Source: Marinobacter sp. BW6 | GTDB lineage: Bacteria > Pseudomonadota > Gammaproteobacteria > Pseudomonadales > Oleiphilaceae | Length of the DNA: 64,000 bases | NCBI RefSeq assembly: GCF_008107725.1 | Contig: NZ_VIRN01000083.1 | Location: forward strand, 156,968 to 220,967 | Reading direction: 5' to 3' | Shown: piece after piece, positions 8,926 through 17,546 of the stretch | How the letters are laid out: every line of letters starts with the position of its first letter | Position numbering within the stretch: the stretch's first letter is position 1 | The notes under the pieces: generated by a model | Database searches by the model: none | What the model was told of the DNA's origin: nothing | The model's input: the letters and a program-made list of their open reading frames with translations, nothing else | Made by a program: the position numbers and the translations under genes

Positions 8926-9584
8926 AGGCAGATCAGACTCCCTTGCCCAAAATTCTGGTACTTGCATCCGGCAGTGGCACCAACCTCCAGGCACTGATCG
9001 ATGCCAGCCGTGAGCGGGATTTCCCGGGCCAAATAGTGGCCGTCGGCTGCAACCAGCCTGGTGCTTTTGCCCTAGAACGCGCTGCCCAGGCCAATATCGA
9101 AACCTTCGTGGTAAACCACAAGAACTTCGAATCCCGAGACGAGTTTGATGCCTCCTTGATGGCGGAAATCCTCCGCTACAATCCGGATCTGATCGTGCTG
9201 GCAGGCTTCATGCGGATTCTGACCACTGATTTTGTCCGCGCATTCCGGGGCAAGATGCTGAACATTCACCCTTCCCTGCTGCCCAAGTACACCGGACTGA
9301 ACACTCACCGCCGGGCACTGGAAGCGGGCGATACGGTTCACGGCGTTTCTATCCACTTCGTTACCGAGGAGCTGGATGGCGGCCCGGTTATTACCCAGGC
9401 AGAAGTAGCCATTGCTTCCGATGACACCCCCGAAAGCCTCGCAGAAAAGGTACAGGCCAAGGAGCACATCCTTTACCCCATTGTTGTCCGCTGGTTCTGC
9501 GAAGGCCGGATTCAACTGGGCAGTGATTACGTGTTGTTCGACGGCGAACCCTTGAACGCTCCGATGCGCCTGCCAGACAACTGA
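8922..9584 (+). CDS. purN: Phosphoribosylglycinamide formyltransferase (GAR transformylase)
   Basis: Uses 10-formyl-tetrahydrofolate to formylate GAR, the third step of purine synthesis. 220 residues. The start KILVLASGSGTNLQALID is the phosphate-binding loop. The catalytic set is visible in MLNIHPSLLPKYTGL (Asn and His) and VTEELDGGPVI (Asp). It overlaps the purM stop by 4 bases in a purMN operon. The C-terminus extends slightly beyond the Escherichia enzyme. Confidence 0.97.
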   Translation: MKADQTPLPKILVLASGSGTNLQALIDASRERDFPGQIVAVGCNQPGAFALERAAQANIETFVVNHKNFESRDEFDASLMAEILRYNPDLIVLAGFMRILTTDFVRAFRGKMLNIHPSLLPKYTGLNTHRRALEAGDTVHGVSIHFVTEELDGGPVITQAEVAIASDDTPESLAEKVQAKEHILYPIVVRWFCEGRIQLGSDYVLFDGEPLNAPMRLPDN

Positions 9585-9674
9585 TACATCGCCTGAACGA
9601 ATTGTCATCCCCGCATACTGCCCAAGCAGCTACACTGTCGCCATTGATGACGGTAACGGTTCGGGTTTAACAAG

Positions 9675-10409
9675 ATGCTTTCACGACGACTCACCAGAAT
9701 AGGTTGCGTGACCTTGCTGACCTGCTTCGGCATTCTTGCCGGGCCGGTCACTCTGCACGCACAGACCGAAGCGGAGCTAGCTCCTTTCGAGGCAAGCTAC
9801 ACCGCAGCCATGGAGAAGGGCCTCTCCCTCAATGGCACGGCAAAACGTACACTCACCTCCCAGGGCAACGATGTCTGGTTGTACCGCACGGATGTGGATT
9901 CCTTTATTGTCAGTATCGACGAATCGCTGATATTCCGCTGGGAGGACGGCCAAGTTATACCCATGCGATACCGGTATCGCTTATCGGGTTTTCTGATCAG
10001 TGATCGGAAGAACTCCATCGACTTTGACTGGTCCGAAGGTATCGCGACCGGAGAGTACAAGGGAAAACCCTTTGAGCTGGCACTGGAGGAAGGCCTGCTG
10101 GATCCCCTGGGTTATCAGCTTCAGCTGCACCAGGACATCAAGAACGGTAAGCGGGAAATGACCTACCGGGTGCTCGACGGCAACTCCATAGACACCGACA
10201 GCTTCGCGGTGATCAATGGCGAGAGCATGAACACCGGCAGTGAACAGAGGGCGACCCTCAAGGCGGAGAAGGTTCGCGAGGACTCGAAGCGCCAGACCCT
10301 GATGTGGTTCTCGCCGGAACAGAATTTCCTGCTCGTCCGCCTCAGACAGGTGGAACCGGACGGCAGCACCTATGAGTTGAAACTCAAGGAAGCGGAGTTC
10401 GAGCGCTAG
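9675..10409 (+). CDS. DUF3108 domain-containing exported protein
   Basis: 244 residues. The N-terminal signal peptide (LTRIGCVTLLTCFGILAGPVTLHA) is followed by a beta-rich DUF3108 domain, typified by LAPFEASYTAAMEKGLSLNGTAKRTL and a C-terminus with LLVRLRQVEPDGSTYELKL. The function is unknown and it is probably periplasmic. It is 90 bases downstream of purN on the same strand, an order shared with Pseudomonas-type genomes. Its stop overlaps the stop of the convergent avtA gene by 4 bases. Confidence 0.83.
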   Translation: MLSRRLTRIGCVTLLTCFGILAGPVTLHAQTEAELAPFEASYTAAMEKGLSLNGTAKRTLTSQGNDVWLYRTDVDSFIVSIDESLIFRWEDGQVIPMRYRYRLSGFLISDRKNSIDFDWSEGIATGEYKGKPFELALEEGLLDPLGYQLQLHQDIKNGKREMTYRVLDGNSIDTDSFAVINGESMNTGSEQRATLKAEKVREDSKRQTLMWFSPEQNFLLVRLRQVEPDGSTYELKLKEAEFER

Positions 10410-11683
10410 AAATCGCGCCCGGCCTCCCGCCAGACAGCCTTGACCTCATCAGCGATGATCCGAAGGCCCTCGGCAACCCGGTCGTCGTCCTGGGAATAGG
10501 TCACGCGCAGGCATTCGTTCCGATGCTTCCAGCCATCCTCCGGCAGCCCCGGGAAGAAATAATGCCCGGAAACCACCAGAACACCCCGGCTCTTCAGCCG
10601 CTGATATAACTCAAGGCTGGTAATCGGCAGGTCCGGAAACCAGAGCCACAGGAACATGGCGCCTTCGGGTTTATGGACGTACCAACGACAACTGTCCCCC
10701 CCCATGGCCTCGCGGAAAGCGGCCACCGCCCGCTCCATTTTCGCCTTGTAGAACGGGCAAACCACATCCCGACTCAGGGATAGGATCTCACCCGAGCGAA
10801 CCAATGGCTCCGCCAGCATGGCGCCAAAACTGCCCGTAGCCAGATTCATGATGGCGTTAATGCCTGACAACGCCTTGATGACCGGCTCGGCCGCAATCAC
10901 GATACCTGTTCTCGCCGCCGGCAGGCCAAGCTTCGAAAGGCTCAGGCAGAGGATAATCTGATCGTTCCAGGTCGGGGTTGCATCAACGAATAGCAAGCTG
11001 GGAAAGGGCGTGCCATAGGCGCCGTCGACGATCAGAGGGACATCGTGCTGGCGGGCAAGCTCTTCCAGCCGTGCAAGCTCCTCGTCAGTAACGACGTTAC
11101 CGGTTGGATTGGTGGGCCGCGACACGCAGATAGCCCCGGTCTCGCCGGTCACTTCCACGGCATCAAAATCCACCCGGTACTTGAATTCGTGAGCATCAGT
11201 GAAAGAGATGTCTGGCTGAACCGCATGGAACAGGCCTGGTTCGATGCCGGCGTCGGCGTAGCCGATGTACTCGGGCGCAAGCGGCAAAAGAATATGCTTG
11301 CGGTTGCCGTCCCCGTAGTCTCCGCCAAACATGTTGAACAACATGAAGAAGGCCGCCTGGCTGCCGTTGGTCAGAGCGATATTCTCGGGTTTCAGGCCCC
11401 AGCAATATTCGCGGTTGAGCAGCTCGGCGAGCGACGCGATAAACTGCTTTTCCCCCTGGGGCGGATCGTAGATACCGACCAGACGACGAACATCGCCCTC
11501 GTTACGGCTCATATCCGCGAGAATTTCCTGCACTCTCTGCTGGATTTCGGGAATATGCCCGGGATTTCCGCCACCCATCATGATCATGTCGTCACCGGAC
11601 GCCATGGCATTACCCAGGTCATCCATCAGGGACGTGATACCGGCATCGGCGGTGAACTTGCGACCAAAAGCAGAGAGTTTCAT
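10406..11683 (-). CDS. avtA: Valine--pyruvate transaminase
   Basis: PLP-dependent class I/II aminotransferase of 425 residues that interconverts valine plus pyruvate with 2-ketoisovalerate plus alanine. The characteristic AvtA start MKLSAFGRKFTADAGITSLM is followed by MMGGGNPGHIPE. The substrate/PLP motifs SRPTNPTGNVVT and LIVDGAYGTPFP are present, as is the Schiff-base lysine in SLSKLGLPAARTG. Monocistronic: the convergent DUF3108 gene is on one side and a 74-base gap before yjaG on the other. Confidence 0.93.
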   Translation of the reverse strand: MKLSAFGRKFTADAGITSLMDDLGNAMASGDDMIMMGGGNPGHIPEIQQRVQEILADMSRNEGDVRRLVGIYDPPQGEKQFIASLAELLNREYCWGLKPENIALTNGSQAAFFMLFNMFGGDYGDGNRKHILLPLAPEYIGYADAGIEPGLFHAVQPDISFTDAHEFKYRVDFDAVEVTGETGAICVSRPTNPTGNVVTDEELARLEELARQHDVPLIVDGAYGTPFPSLLFVDATPTWNDQIILCLSLSKLGLPAARTGIVIAAEPVIKALSGINAIMNLATGSFGAMLAEPLVRSGEILSLSRDVVCPFYKAKMERAVAAFREAMGGDSCRWYVHKPEGAMFLWLWFPDLPITSLELYQRLKSRGVLVVSGHYFFPGLPEDGWKHRNECLRVTYSQDDDRVAEGLRIIADEVKAVWREAGRDF

Positions 11684-11757
11684 GGGGTAAAATCCATCTG
11701 ACCTAATCTGAATATAACGGGTAATACCGGAAGTGTAGCTTGCTCGCTCCCCAACGT

Positions 11758-12357
11758 TTATTCGGTGAGCGAAATGCCAAGGTTACTGACGCCCTCGTTG
11801 GCTGCATCTTCCCGGAGACGGGCCACGAACTGATCGGTTGGCGTGCGTTGGCGCTTCAGCTCCAGGATCAGGTTCCGCTGGAAGGTTTTGTCTTCTTTCA
11901 TCAACGGGTGGTGATCGAGCAGACGAACGAGCTCGTCTTCCTCGAGGTCTTCCCCTTCGGACAGCTCAATAAAGTTCATCACGGTTCCGGTCGCCATCTG
12001 TGACGCATCGGTAGCGCGGTGTTTGGACGGGTTCAGGCGGTTCAGCAGCGCCTGCTCCAGTAGCTGACAGAAGTCGAAGGCCGGGTAAACACCGTAGGCA
12101 TCGTAGGCGTCCACGTCTGGCGACAGGGTTTCCAGTTTGGCGAGCAGCTGCGGGATCGCCGATTCGGAGACGTCCTTTTGGAGCAGGTCCCAGCCGAGAT
12201 CCAGAAGCTGGCGCATTTTGGCACCGGTCTTCAGGCCCATGGCATCGGCAAACAGCGCGTAGTTCGGGAATGAGCGCTCAGCCAGAGCGAGCAGGAAGGC
12301 GCATTCGCGCCAGCCCTGCAGTTGTGAAACGGCTTTCAGGAACTGGTTGGCGTTCAT
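11758..12357 (-). CDS. yjaG: YjaG family protein (DUF416)
   Basis: Small cytosolic protein of 199 residues in the YjaG/DUF416 family; its function is unknown. The start MNANQFLKAVSQLQGWRECAF and LAERSFPNYALFADAMG match the family. The ATG at 12357 overlaps the dcd stop (ATGA), which fixes it; the frame is open further upstream through dcd but that part has no family resemblance. Translationally coupled to dcd. Confidence 0.88.
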   Translation of the reverse strand: MNANQFLKAVSQLQGWRECAFLLALAERSFPNYALFADAMGLKTGAKMRQLLDLGWDLLQKDVSESAIPQLLAKLETLSPDVDAYDAYGVYPAFDFCQLLEQALLNRLNPSKHRATDASQMATGTVMNFIELSEGEDLEEDELVRLLDHHPLMKEDKTFQRNLILELKRQRTPTDQFVARLREDAANEGVSNLGISLTE

Positions 12358-12920
12358 GTCCTGGGCAGAGTCACGCCGGTCTGGCCAAGATACTTGCCGC
12401 CCCGGTCTTTGTAGCTGGTTTCGCAAATCTCGTCGGATTCGAAGAAAAGCATCTGGGCCACGCCTTCGTTGGCGTAGATCTTTGCCGGCAGGTTGGTGGT
12501 GTTGGAGAACTCCAGGGTAACCTGGCCTTCCCATTCCGGCTCCAGAGGGGTGACGTTGACGATGATGCCGCATCGAGCATAGGTGGACTTGCCCAGGCAG
12601 ATGGTCAACACGCTTCGCGGGATGCGGAAGTATTCAACGGTGCGGGCCAGCGCAAAGGAGTTCGGCGGGATGATGCAGACGTCGCCGGTGTAGTTGACGA
12701 AGCTGTTTTCATCGAAATTCTTCGGGTCCACGGTGGCGGAGTGGACGTTGGTGAAGATTTTGAATTCGTTGCTGCAGCGTACGTCGTAGCCGTAGCTGGA
12801 GGTGCCGTAGGAGATCACGCGGCCTTTTTCGGTTTCACGAACCTGTCCGCTTTCAAACGGTTCGATCATGCCGTGTTGTTCGGACATCCGGCGAATCCAC
12901 TTGTCGGATTTGATGCTCAT
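12354..12920 (-). CDS. dcd: dCTP deaminase
   Basis: Deaminates dCTP to dUTP, feeding thymidylate synthesis. 188 residues, normal length. Family motifs visible are SYGTSSYGYDVRCSNEFKIF, IPPNSFALARTVEYFRIPR, LGKSTYARCGIIVNVTPLEP (catalytic region) and WEGQVTLEFSNTT, where the catalytic Glu lies, ending GGKYLGQTGVTLPRT. It is the first gene of a two-gene unit with yjaG and lies 62 bases from the end of apbC, the next gene upstream on the same strand. Confidence 0.97.
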   Translation of the reverse strand: MSIKSDKWIRRMSEQHGMIEPFESGQVRETEKGRVISYGTSSYGYDVRCSNEFKIFTNVHSATVDPKNFDENSFVNYTGDVCIIPPNSFALARTVEYFRIPRSVLTICLGKSTYARCGIIVNVTPLEPEWEGQVTLEFSNTTNLPAKIYANEGVAQMLFFESDEICETSYKDRGGKYLGQTGVTLPRT

Positions 12921-12982
12921 TGGCGAAGTCTCGTATCCACTGGGAAAATTGGGGCGTAGTTTACCTGTTCGCTCCGGGTCTG

Positions 12983-14083
12983 TCAGTGCTCGGTCACCGA
13001 AACGCTTGAGATCGAACCGGAAAGGTTCCGCTCACGGGTCGACAGTTCAGCCCCTACCCTTCTGGCGATGTCGCGATACCGCCGCGCTACTTCGGAGTCC
13101 GGTTCTGCGATCACCGAGGGGGTGCCGCCGTCTGTCTGTTCGCGGATGGTCATGTGCAGGGGCAGCTGGCCGAGAAGTGCGGTGTCGTATTCCTGGGCGA
13201 TGCGCTCGCCGCCACCATGGCCGAACAACGGCTCTTCGTGGCCGCAGTTGCTGCAGATGTGGACACTCATGTTTTCGACAACGCCCAACACGGGAATGTC
13301 GACTTTGCGGAACATTTCGATGCCTTTTTTACCGTCCAGCAGGGCGATGTCCTGGGGAGTGGTGACGATGACGGCACCGGTGACCGGGACTTTCTGGGCC
13401 AGGGTGAGCTGGATATCGCCGGTGCCGGGGGGCATGTCGACGATGAGGTAGTCGAGTTCGTTCCAGAGGGTCTGCTGGAGCAATTGCATCACGGCGCCGC
13501 TGACCATGGGGCCACGCCAGACCATGGGGGTTTTCTCGGTAACGACAAAGGCCATGGAGTTGGCCTGGAGGCCGTGGGCGTCCATGGGGACGAAATATTT
13601 GTTTTCGCGGGTGTCCGGGCGTTTGCCTTCGGGCACGCCGAGCATCATGCCGATGCTGGGGCCGTATATGTCGGCGTCGAGGATGCCGACTCTGGCGCCT
13701 TCGGCCTGAAGTGCCAGAGCCAAGTTAACGGCTGTGGTGGATTTGCCGACACCGCCTTTGCCGGAGGCCACGGCGATGATGTTTTTAACGCCAGGGACGG
13801 AGGGCAGGTCTTTCTGGACTTTGTAGGAGTGGATTTTCTGGCCCACGTGGACGTCCACGTTCTCGACACCTTCGACGTCTTCCAGAGCATTACCGACCAG
13901 CTGCTTGAGGGCACCTGCGATGCCTTTCGAGGGGTATGGCAGTTCAACCATGAGGGTGACGTTTCCGCTCTCGTCGGCGTTCAGGGATTTTACGGCACCC
14001 AGTTCGTAGAGGTCCTTGTTGAGGTATGGATCGCGGTACTCGCGAACCGCTGCTTGCAGGGCCTGCTCAGAAATCTGTGTCAT
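12983..14083 (-). CDS. apbC: Iron-sulfur cluster carrier protein ApbC (Mrp)
   Basis: Cytosolic P-loop ATPase that holds and delivers 4Fe-4S clusters. About 366 residues: an N-terminal MIP18-like domain (about 1-90), then ASGKGGVGKSTT (Walker A, about 107-117), LDADIYGPSIGMMLG, and the cluster-binding CSNCG at about 277-281. The ATG at 14083 is chosen because GGAGAA lies 7 bases upstream; an in-frame upstream start adds 13 unconserved residues. It is divergent from metG, as in many gammaproteobacteria. Confidence 0.95.
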   Translation of the reverse strand: MTQISEQALQAAVREYRDPYLNKDLYELGAVKSLNADESGNVTLMVELPYPSKGIAGALKQLVGNALEDVEGVENVDVHVGQKIHSYKVQKDLPSVPGVKNIIAVASGKGGVGKSTTAVNLALALQAEGARVGILDADIYGPSIGMMLGVPEGKRPDTRENKYFVPMDAHGLQANSMAFVVTEKTPMVWRGPMVSGAVMQLLQQTLWNELDYLIVDMPPGTGDIQLTLAQKVPVTGAVIVTTPQDIALLDGKKGIEMFRKVDIPVLGVVENMSVHICSNCGHEEPLFGHGGGERIAQEYDTALLGQLPLHMTIREQTDGGTPSVIAEPDSEVARRYRDIARRVGAELSTRERNLSGSISSVSVTEH

Positions 14084-14139
14084 CGGGTTCTCCGGAATAA
14101 GCTCATGCTCGATTTTAAGCACGGAAACAGGTGATTCGG

Positions 14140-14168
14140 GTGAAAATTATCTGCTCGGAAGGTATCAT
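14140..14168 (+). promoter_or_regulatory. Candidate sigma-70 promoter of metG
   Basis: GTGAAA at 14140-14145 (4 of 6) and TATCAT at 14163-14168 (5 of 6) with a 17-base spacer. Transcription would start near 14175, giving a leader of about 105 bases that contains the hairpin at 14191-14235. Confidence 0.42.
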
Positions 14169-14190
14169 CTGTGCCCGTTTCTGACCATAT

Positions 14191-14235
14191 GGGGTCTTTA
14201 CCTGGCGCAATCAATTTAAATAGCCGCCAGACCCC
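14191..14235 (+). promoter_or_regulatory. Hairpin in the metG leader, attenuator-like
   Basis: GGGGTCT at 14191-14197 is complementary to AGACCCC at 14229-14235, and an inner CTGGCG/CGCCAG pairing overlaps it, so two stem registers are possible with a bulge on the left arm. The stem is followed by CGTTTTGTCTTT. No gene ends just upstream on this strand, so it is not an ordinary terminator; it would lie wholly within the metG 5' leader. Confidence 0.4.
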
Positions 14236-14280
14236 GTTTTGTCTTTCCAACCCGTGTCAACATAAGGTTCGGACATCACC

Positions 14281-16311
14281 ATGACGCAAGCGAGCAAGCA
14301 ACAGCGCGATATTCTGGTTACCAGCGCCCTGCCGTACGCCAACGGCCCTATTCATCTCGGGCACCTGCTGGAATACATTCAGACCGACATCTGGGTGCGC
14401 TATCAGAAGATGCGGGGCCAGAACTGTTACTACGTTTGCGCCGACGATGCCCACGGCACCGCCATCATGCTCCGCGCCGAGCGGGAAGGTATTACCTCCG
14501 AGCAGCTGATCGACAGGATTCGGGAGGAGCACCAGGAAGACTTTGCCGGGTTCCACATCCGCTTTGACAACTATTACACCACCCACTCCGAGGAGAACCG
14601 TCAGTTCTCGGAGTACATTTACCGTCAGCTCCAGGAAAACGGGCACATTGCCACGCGCAAGATCACCCAATCCTACGACCCGGAAAAGAACATGTTCCTG
14701 GCGGACCGGTTCATCAAGGGCACCTGCCCCAAGTGCAAGACCGAGGACCAGTACGGTGATAACTGCGAGGCCTGTGGCGCCACCTACACGCCTTCCGAGC
14801 TGATTAATCCCCGTTCGGCGGTTTCCGGCGCGACACCCATCGAGAAGGAATCCGAGCACTATTTCTTCAAGCTACCGGACTTCCAGGACTTCCTCGCCAA
14901 CTGGACCCGCAGCGGTACTCTTCAGCCCCAGGTCGCCAACAAGCTGGCAGAGTGGCTGGATGCCGGCCTGCAGGAGTGGGATATCAGCCGTGATGCGCCC
15001 TACTTCGGGTTCGAAATCCCGGACGCGCCGGGCAAATACTTCTATGTCTGGCTGGACGCGCCTATTGGGTACCTGGCCAGCTTCAAGAACCTCTGCAACC
15101 GTGAAGGCATCGATTTCGAGCACTTCTGGAAAGCCGATTCCACCGCTGAGGTCTACCACTTCATCGGCAAGGACATCATCAACTTTCACGCGCTGTTCTG
15201 GCCGTCCATGCTGCATGATGCTGGCTTCCGCACACCGACCGCGGTCTGGGCCCACGGCTTTGTGACCGTTAACGGTAAGAAGATGTCCAAGTCCCGGGGT
15301 ACGTTTATCATGGCGCGCACCTACCTGGACCACCTGAACCCGGAATACCTGCGCTACTACTTTGCCGCCAAACTGACCGGCAGCGTCGATGACATGGACC
15401 TGAACCTTGAGGACTTTGCCGCCCGGGTGAACTCGGATCTGGTGGGCAAGGTGGTCAACATTGCCAGCCGCAGTGCTGGCTTCATTACCAAGCGCTTCGA
15501 CGGTCAGCTTGGTCAGGTTACCGAGCACGCCAAACTGAAAGAATTCATCGAGGCCGGCAAGGAAATCGAGGAATTCTACGAGACCCGCGAATTTGGCCGC
15601 GCGATGCGCCGCATCATGGAGCTGGCTGACATTGCCAATCAGTATGTCAATGATGAGCAGCCGTGGGTCATCGCCAAGCAGGAAGGTCAGGACGAAAATC
15701 TTCAGGCCATCTGCACCAACGCCATCAACATGTTCCATCTTCTGATGACCTACCTGACGCCCGTACTGCCGGAAACCGCGAAGGCCTCCGAGGCGTTCCT
15801 GAACGCGCCGCTGGACTGGAACAATCGGAGCGAACGCCTGGAAAACCACGGCATCAACAAGTTCAAGCCGCTGATGAACCGTGTGGACATGGCCCAGATC
15901 GAGAAAATGCTGGATGCCTCCAAGGAGGAATTGCCTGCAGCGACCGGCAAGCCGGCCCCTGCAGCCAATCTTGAGCCTATCGCGGATGAAATAGAATTTG
16001 GCGATTTCGCGAAAGTGGATCTTCGGGTCGTTAAGATTGTCAAAGCCGAGCATGTTGAAGGTGCCGACAAGCTTCTTCGTCTCACCCTTGACGTAGGGCA
16101 TGGCGAGCGCAACGTGTTTGCTGGTATCAAGTCAGCCTACAAGCCGGAAGATCTCGAAGGACGCCTGACGGTCATGGTCGCCAACCTCAAGCCGCGGAAG
16201 ATGAAGTTCGGGATGTCCGAGGGCATGGTTCTGGCGGCGGGCCCCGGTGGTGAGGATATCTTCATCCTGTCCCCGGATTCCGGCGCCACGCCCGGCATGC
16301 GGATTATGTAA
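14281..16311 (+). CDS. metG: Methionyl-tRNA synthetase
   Basis: Class I aminoacyl-tRNA synthetase of 676 residues. The HIGH box appears as HLGH in PYANGPIHLGHLLEY. The zinc knuckle CPKCKTEDQYGDNCEACG (C-x2-C-x9-C-x2-C) is near residues 145-162, and the KMSKS loop is in NGKKMSKSRG near residue 335. A C-terminal EMAP/Trbp111-like tRNA-binding domain follows from about residue 570 (FGDFAKVDLRVVKIVKAEHV). It is divergent from apbC. The rsx operon begins 45 bases downstream, so read-through is possible. Confidence 0.98.
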   Translation: MTQASKQQRDILVTSALPYANGPIHLGHLLEYIQTDIWVRYQKMRGQNCYYVCADDAHGTAIMLRAEREGITSEQLIDRIREEHQEDFAGFHIRFDNYYTTHSEENRQFSEYIYRQLQENGHIATRKITQSYDPEKNMFLADRFIKGTCPKCKTEDQYGDNCEACGATYTPSELINPRSAVSGATPIEKESEHYFFKLPDFQDFLANWTRSGTLQPQVANKLAEWLDAGLQEWDISRDAPYFGFEIPDAPGKYFYVWLDAPIGYLASFKNLCNREGIDFEHFWKADSTAEVYHFIGKDIINFHALFWPSMLHDAGFRTPTAVWAHGFVTVNGKKMSKSRGTFIMARTYLDHLNPEYLRYYFAAKLTGSVDDMDLNLEDFAARVNSDLVGKVVNIASRSAGFITKRFDGQLGQVTEHAKLKEFIEAGKEIEEFYETREFGRAMRRIMELADIANQYVNDEQPWVIAKQEGQDENLQAICTNAINMFHLLMTYLTPVLPETAKASEAFLNAPLDWNNRSERLENHGINKFKPLMNRVDMAQIEKMLDASKEELPAATGKPAPAANLEPIADEIEFGDFAKVDLRVVKIVKAEHVEGADKLLRLTLDVGHGERNVFAGIKSAYKPEDLEGRLTVMVANLKPRKMKFGMSEGMVLAAGPGGEDIFILSPDSGATPGMRIM

Positions 16312-16356
16312 GGGCGGCCGGGCAAAGCGCTGACAGGGGCCAATGGAGCAAGGTAA

Positions 16357-16938
16357 ATGACCGAATATCTGCTGATTCTGGTCAGCACCATTCTGGTGAA
16401 CAATTTTGTACTGGTTCAGTTTCTGGGCCTGTGCCCATTCATGGGCGTGTCCAGCAAGCTGGAGACGGCCATGGGTATGTCGCTGGCCACCACGTTTGTG
16501 CTGACCCTGGCATCGGTGTGCAGTTACCTTGCCTACACCTATCTGCTCGAACCGCTGGAGCTGGCGTTTCTCAGAACCATCACGTTCATTCTGGTGATTG
16601 CCGTGGTGGTCCAGTTCACGGAGATGGTGGTCCGCAAGACAAGCCCGTTGCTGTATCGGGTGCTGGGCATCTTCCTGCCGCTGATCACCACGAACTGTGC
16701 GGTGCTCGGCGTTGCCCTTCTTAACATCAACAAGAACAACAATTTCGTTGAGTCGGTATTGTACGGGTTTGGCGCAGCAGCAGGCTTTTCCATGGTTCTG
16801 GTGCTGTTCGCTGCCATGCGCGAGCGTATTGCCGTGGCCGACGTGCCGGTTGCCTTTCGCGGTGCTGCCATCGGCCTGGTTACGGCCGGGCTGATGGCTC
16901 TGGCTTTCCTGGGCTTTGGCGGCCTGGTCAGCGTTTGA
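16357..16938 (+). CDS. rsxA: Electron transport complex subunit RsxA (RnfA)
   Basis: Integral membrane subunit of the Rnf/Rsx ferredoxin:NAD+ oxidoreductase, which couples electron transfer to Na+ or H+ movement. 193 residues with six predicted membrane helices. The family motif NNFVLVQFLGLCPFMGVS lies near residues 15-32 and ITTNCAVLGVALL near 109-121; both conserved Cys-containing half-repeats are present. First gene of rsxABCDGE, with RBS GGAGCAAGG before the ATG. Confidence 0.97.
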   Translation: MTEYLLILVSTILVNNFVLVQFLGLCPFMGVSSKLETAMGMSLATTFVLTLASVCSYLAYTYLLEPLELAFLRTITFILVIAVVVQFTEMVVRKTSPLLYRVLGIFLPLITTNCAVLGVALLNINKNNNFVESVLYGFGAAAGFSMVLVLFAAMRERIAVADVPVAFRGAAIGLVTAGLMALAFLGFGGLVSV

Positions 16939-16967
16939 CCGGCTGGCGGGATTAGGAGTATCAGGTT

Positions 16968-17546
16968 ATGTGGACAAGCGTTCTTGTTGCCGTTGTGGTT
17001 CTACTGGCCCTGGCCGTTGTTTTCGGCGGCCTTCTCGGATTTGCGGCCGAACGATTCAAGGTAGAAGGTAACCCTCTGGTCGAGCAGATCGACGCCCTTC
17101 TGCCCCAGACCCAGTGCGGCCAGTGCGGTTATCCCGGCTGTCGGCCCTACGCCGAATCCATTGCCGAGGGCGGCCCCATCAACAAATGCCCGCCCGGTGG
17201 CGAGTCCACCATCAAGGCACTGGCAGACCTTCTTGATGTGGAACCGGAACCACTGGACGCCGAGCATGGCGTTGAGCAGGTCAAACGGGTTGCGATTATT
17301 CGCGAAGACGAATGCATCGGTTGCACCAAGTGCATCCAGGCCTGCCCCGTGGACGCCATTCTTGGCGCCGCAAAACACATGCACACGGTGATTGAAAGCG
17401 AATGCACCGGCTGCGATCTGTGTGTTGATCCCTGCCCGGTGGATTGCATAGACATGGTGACGGTGGAGCCAGATATCCGCACCTGGACCTGGACACCGCC
17501 CACATCCGGACTTATTGCCACTGATCGCCAGGGAGCCAGCGCCTGA
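16968..17546 (+). CDS. rsxB: Electron transport complex subunit RsxB (RnfB)
   Basis: Fe-S subunit of the Rnf complex, 192 residues. It has an N-terminal membrane anchor (1-25), then the 4Fe-4S motif QTQCGQCGYPGCRPYAE with a later Cys in NKCPPGG, and two ferredoxin clusters, CIGCTKCIQACPVDA and CTGCDLCVDPCPVDC. It passes electrons towards RsxC. It lies 29 bases after rsxA, and its TGA overlaps the rsxC ATG (TGATGA), so the two are coupled. Confidence 0.97.
   Translation: MWTSVLVAVVVLLALAVVFGGLLGFAAERFKVEGNPLVEQIDALLPQTQCGQCGYPGCRPYAESIAEGGPINKCPPGGESTIKALADLLDVEPEPLDAEHGVEQVKRVAIIREDECIGCTKCIQACPVDAILGAAKHMHTVIESECTGCDLCVDPCPVDCIDMVTVEPDIRTWTWTPPTSGLIATDRQGASA

Noticed and set aside
6364..8994. 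An 876-codon open frame on the minus strand running from inside purN to the DUF2066 stop
   Set aside because: Only the last ~445 codons resemble a protein family. The upstream part is antisense to purM and purN; the signal peptide and RBS place the start at 7701.
13154..14134. A 326-codon plus-strand frame opposite apbC
   Set aside because: Antisense shadow with Gly/Val/Asp-rich repeats that mirror apbC codons; apbC has a full set of motifs.
14872..16101. A 409-codon minus-strand frame opposite metG
   Set aside because: Antisense shadow; metG is complete with all class I motifs.
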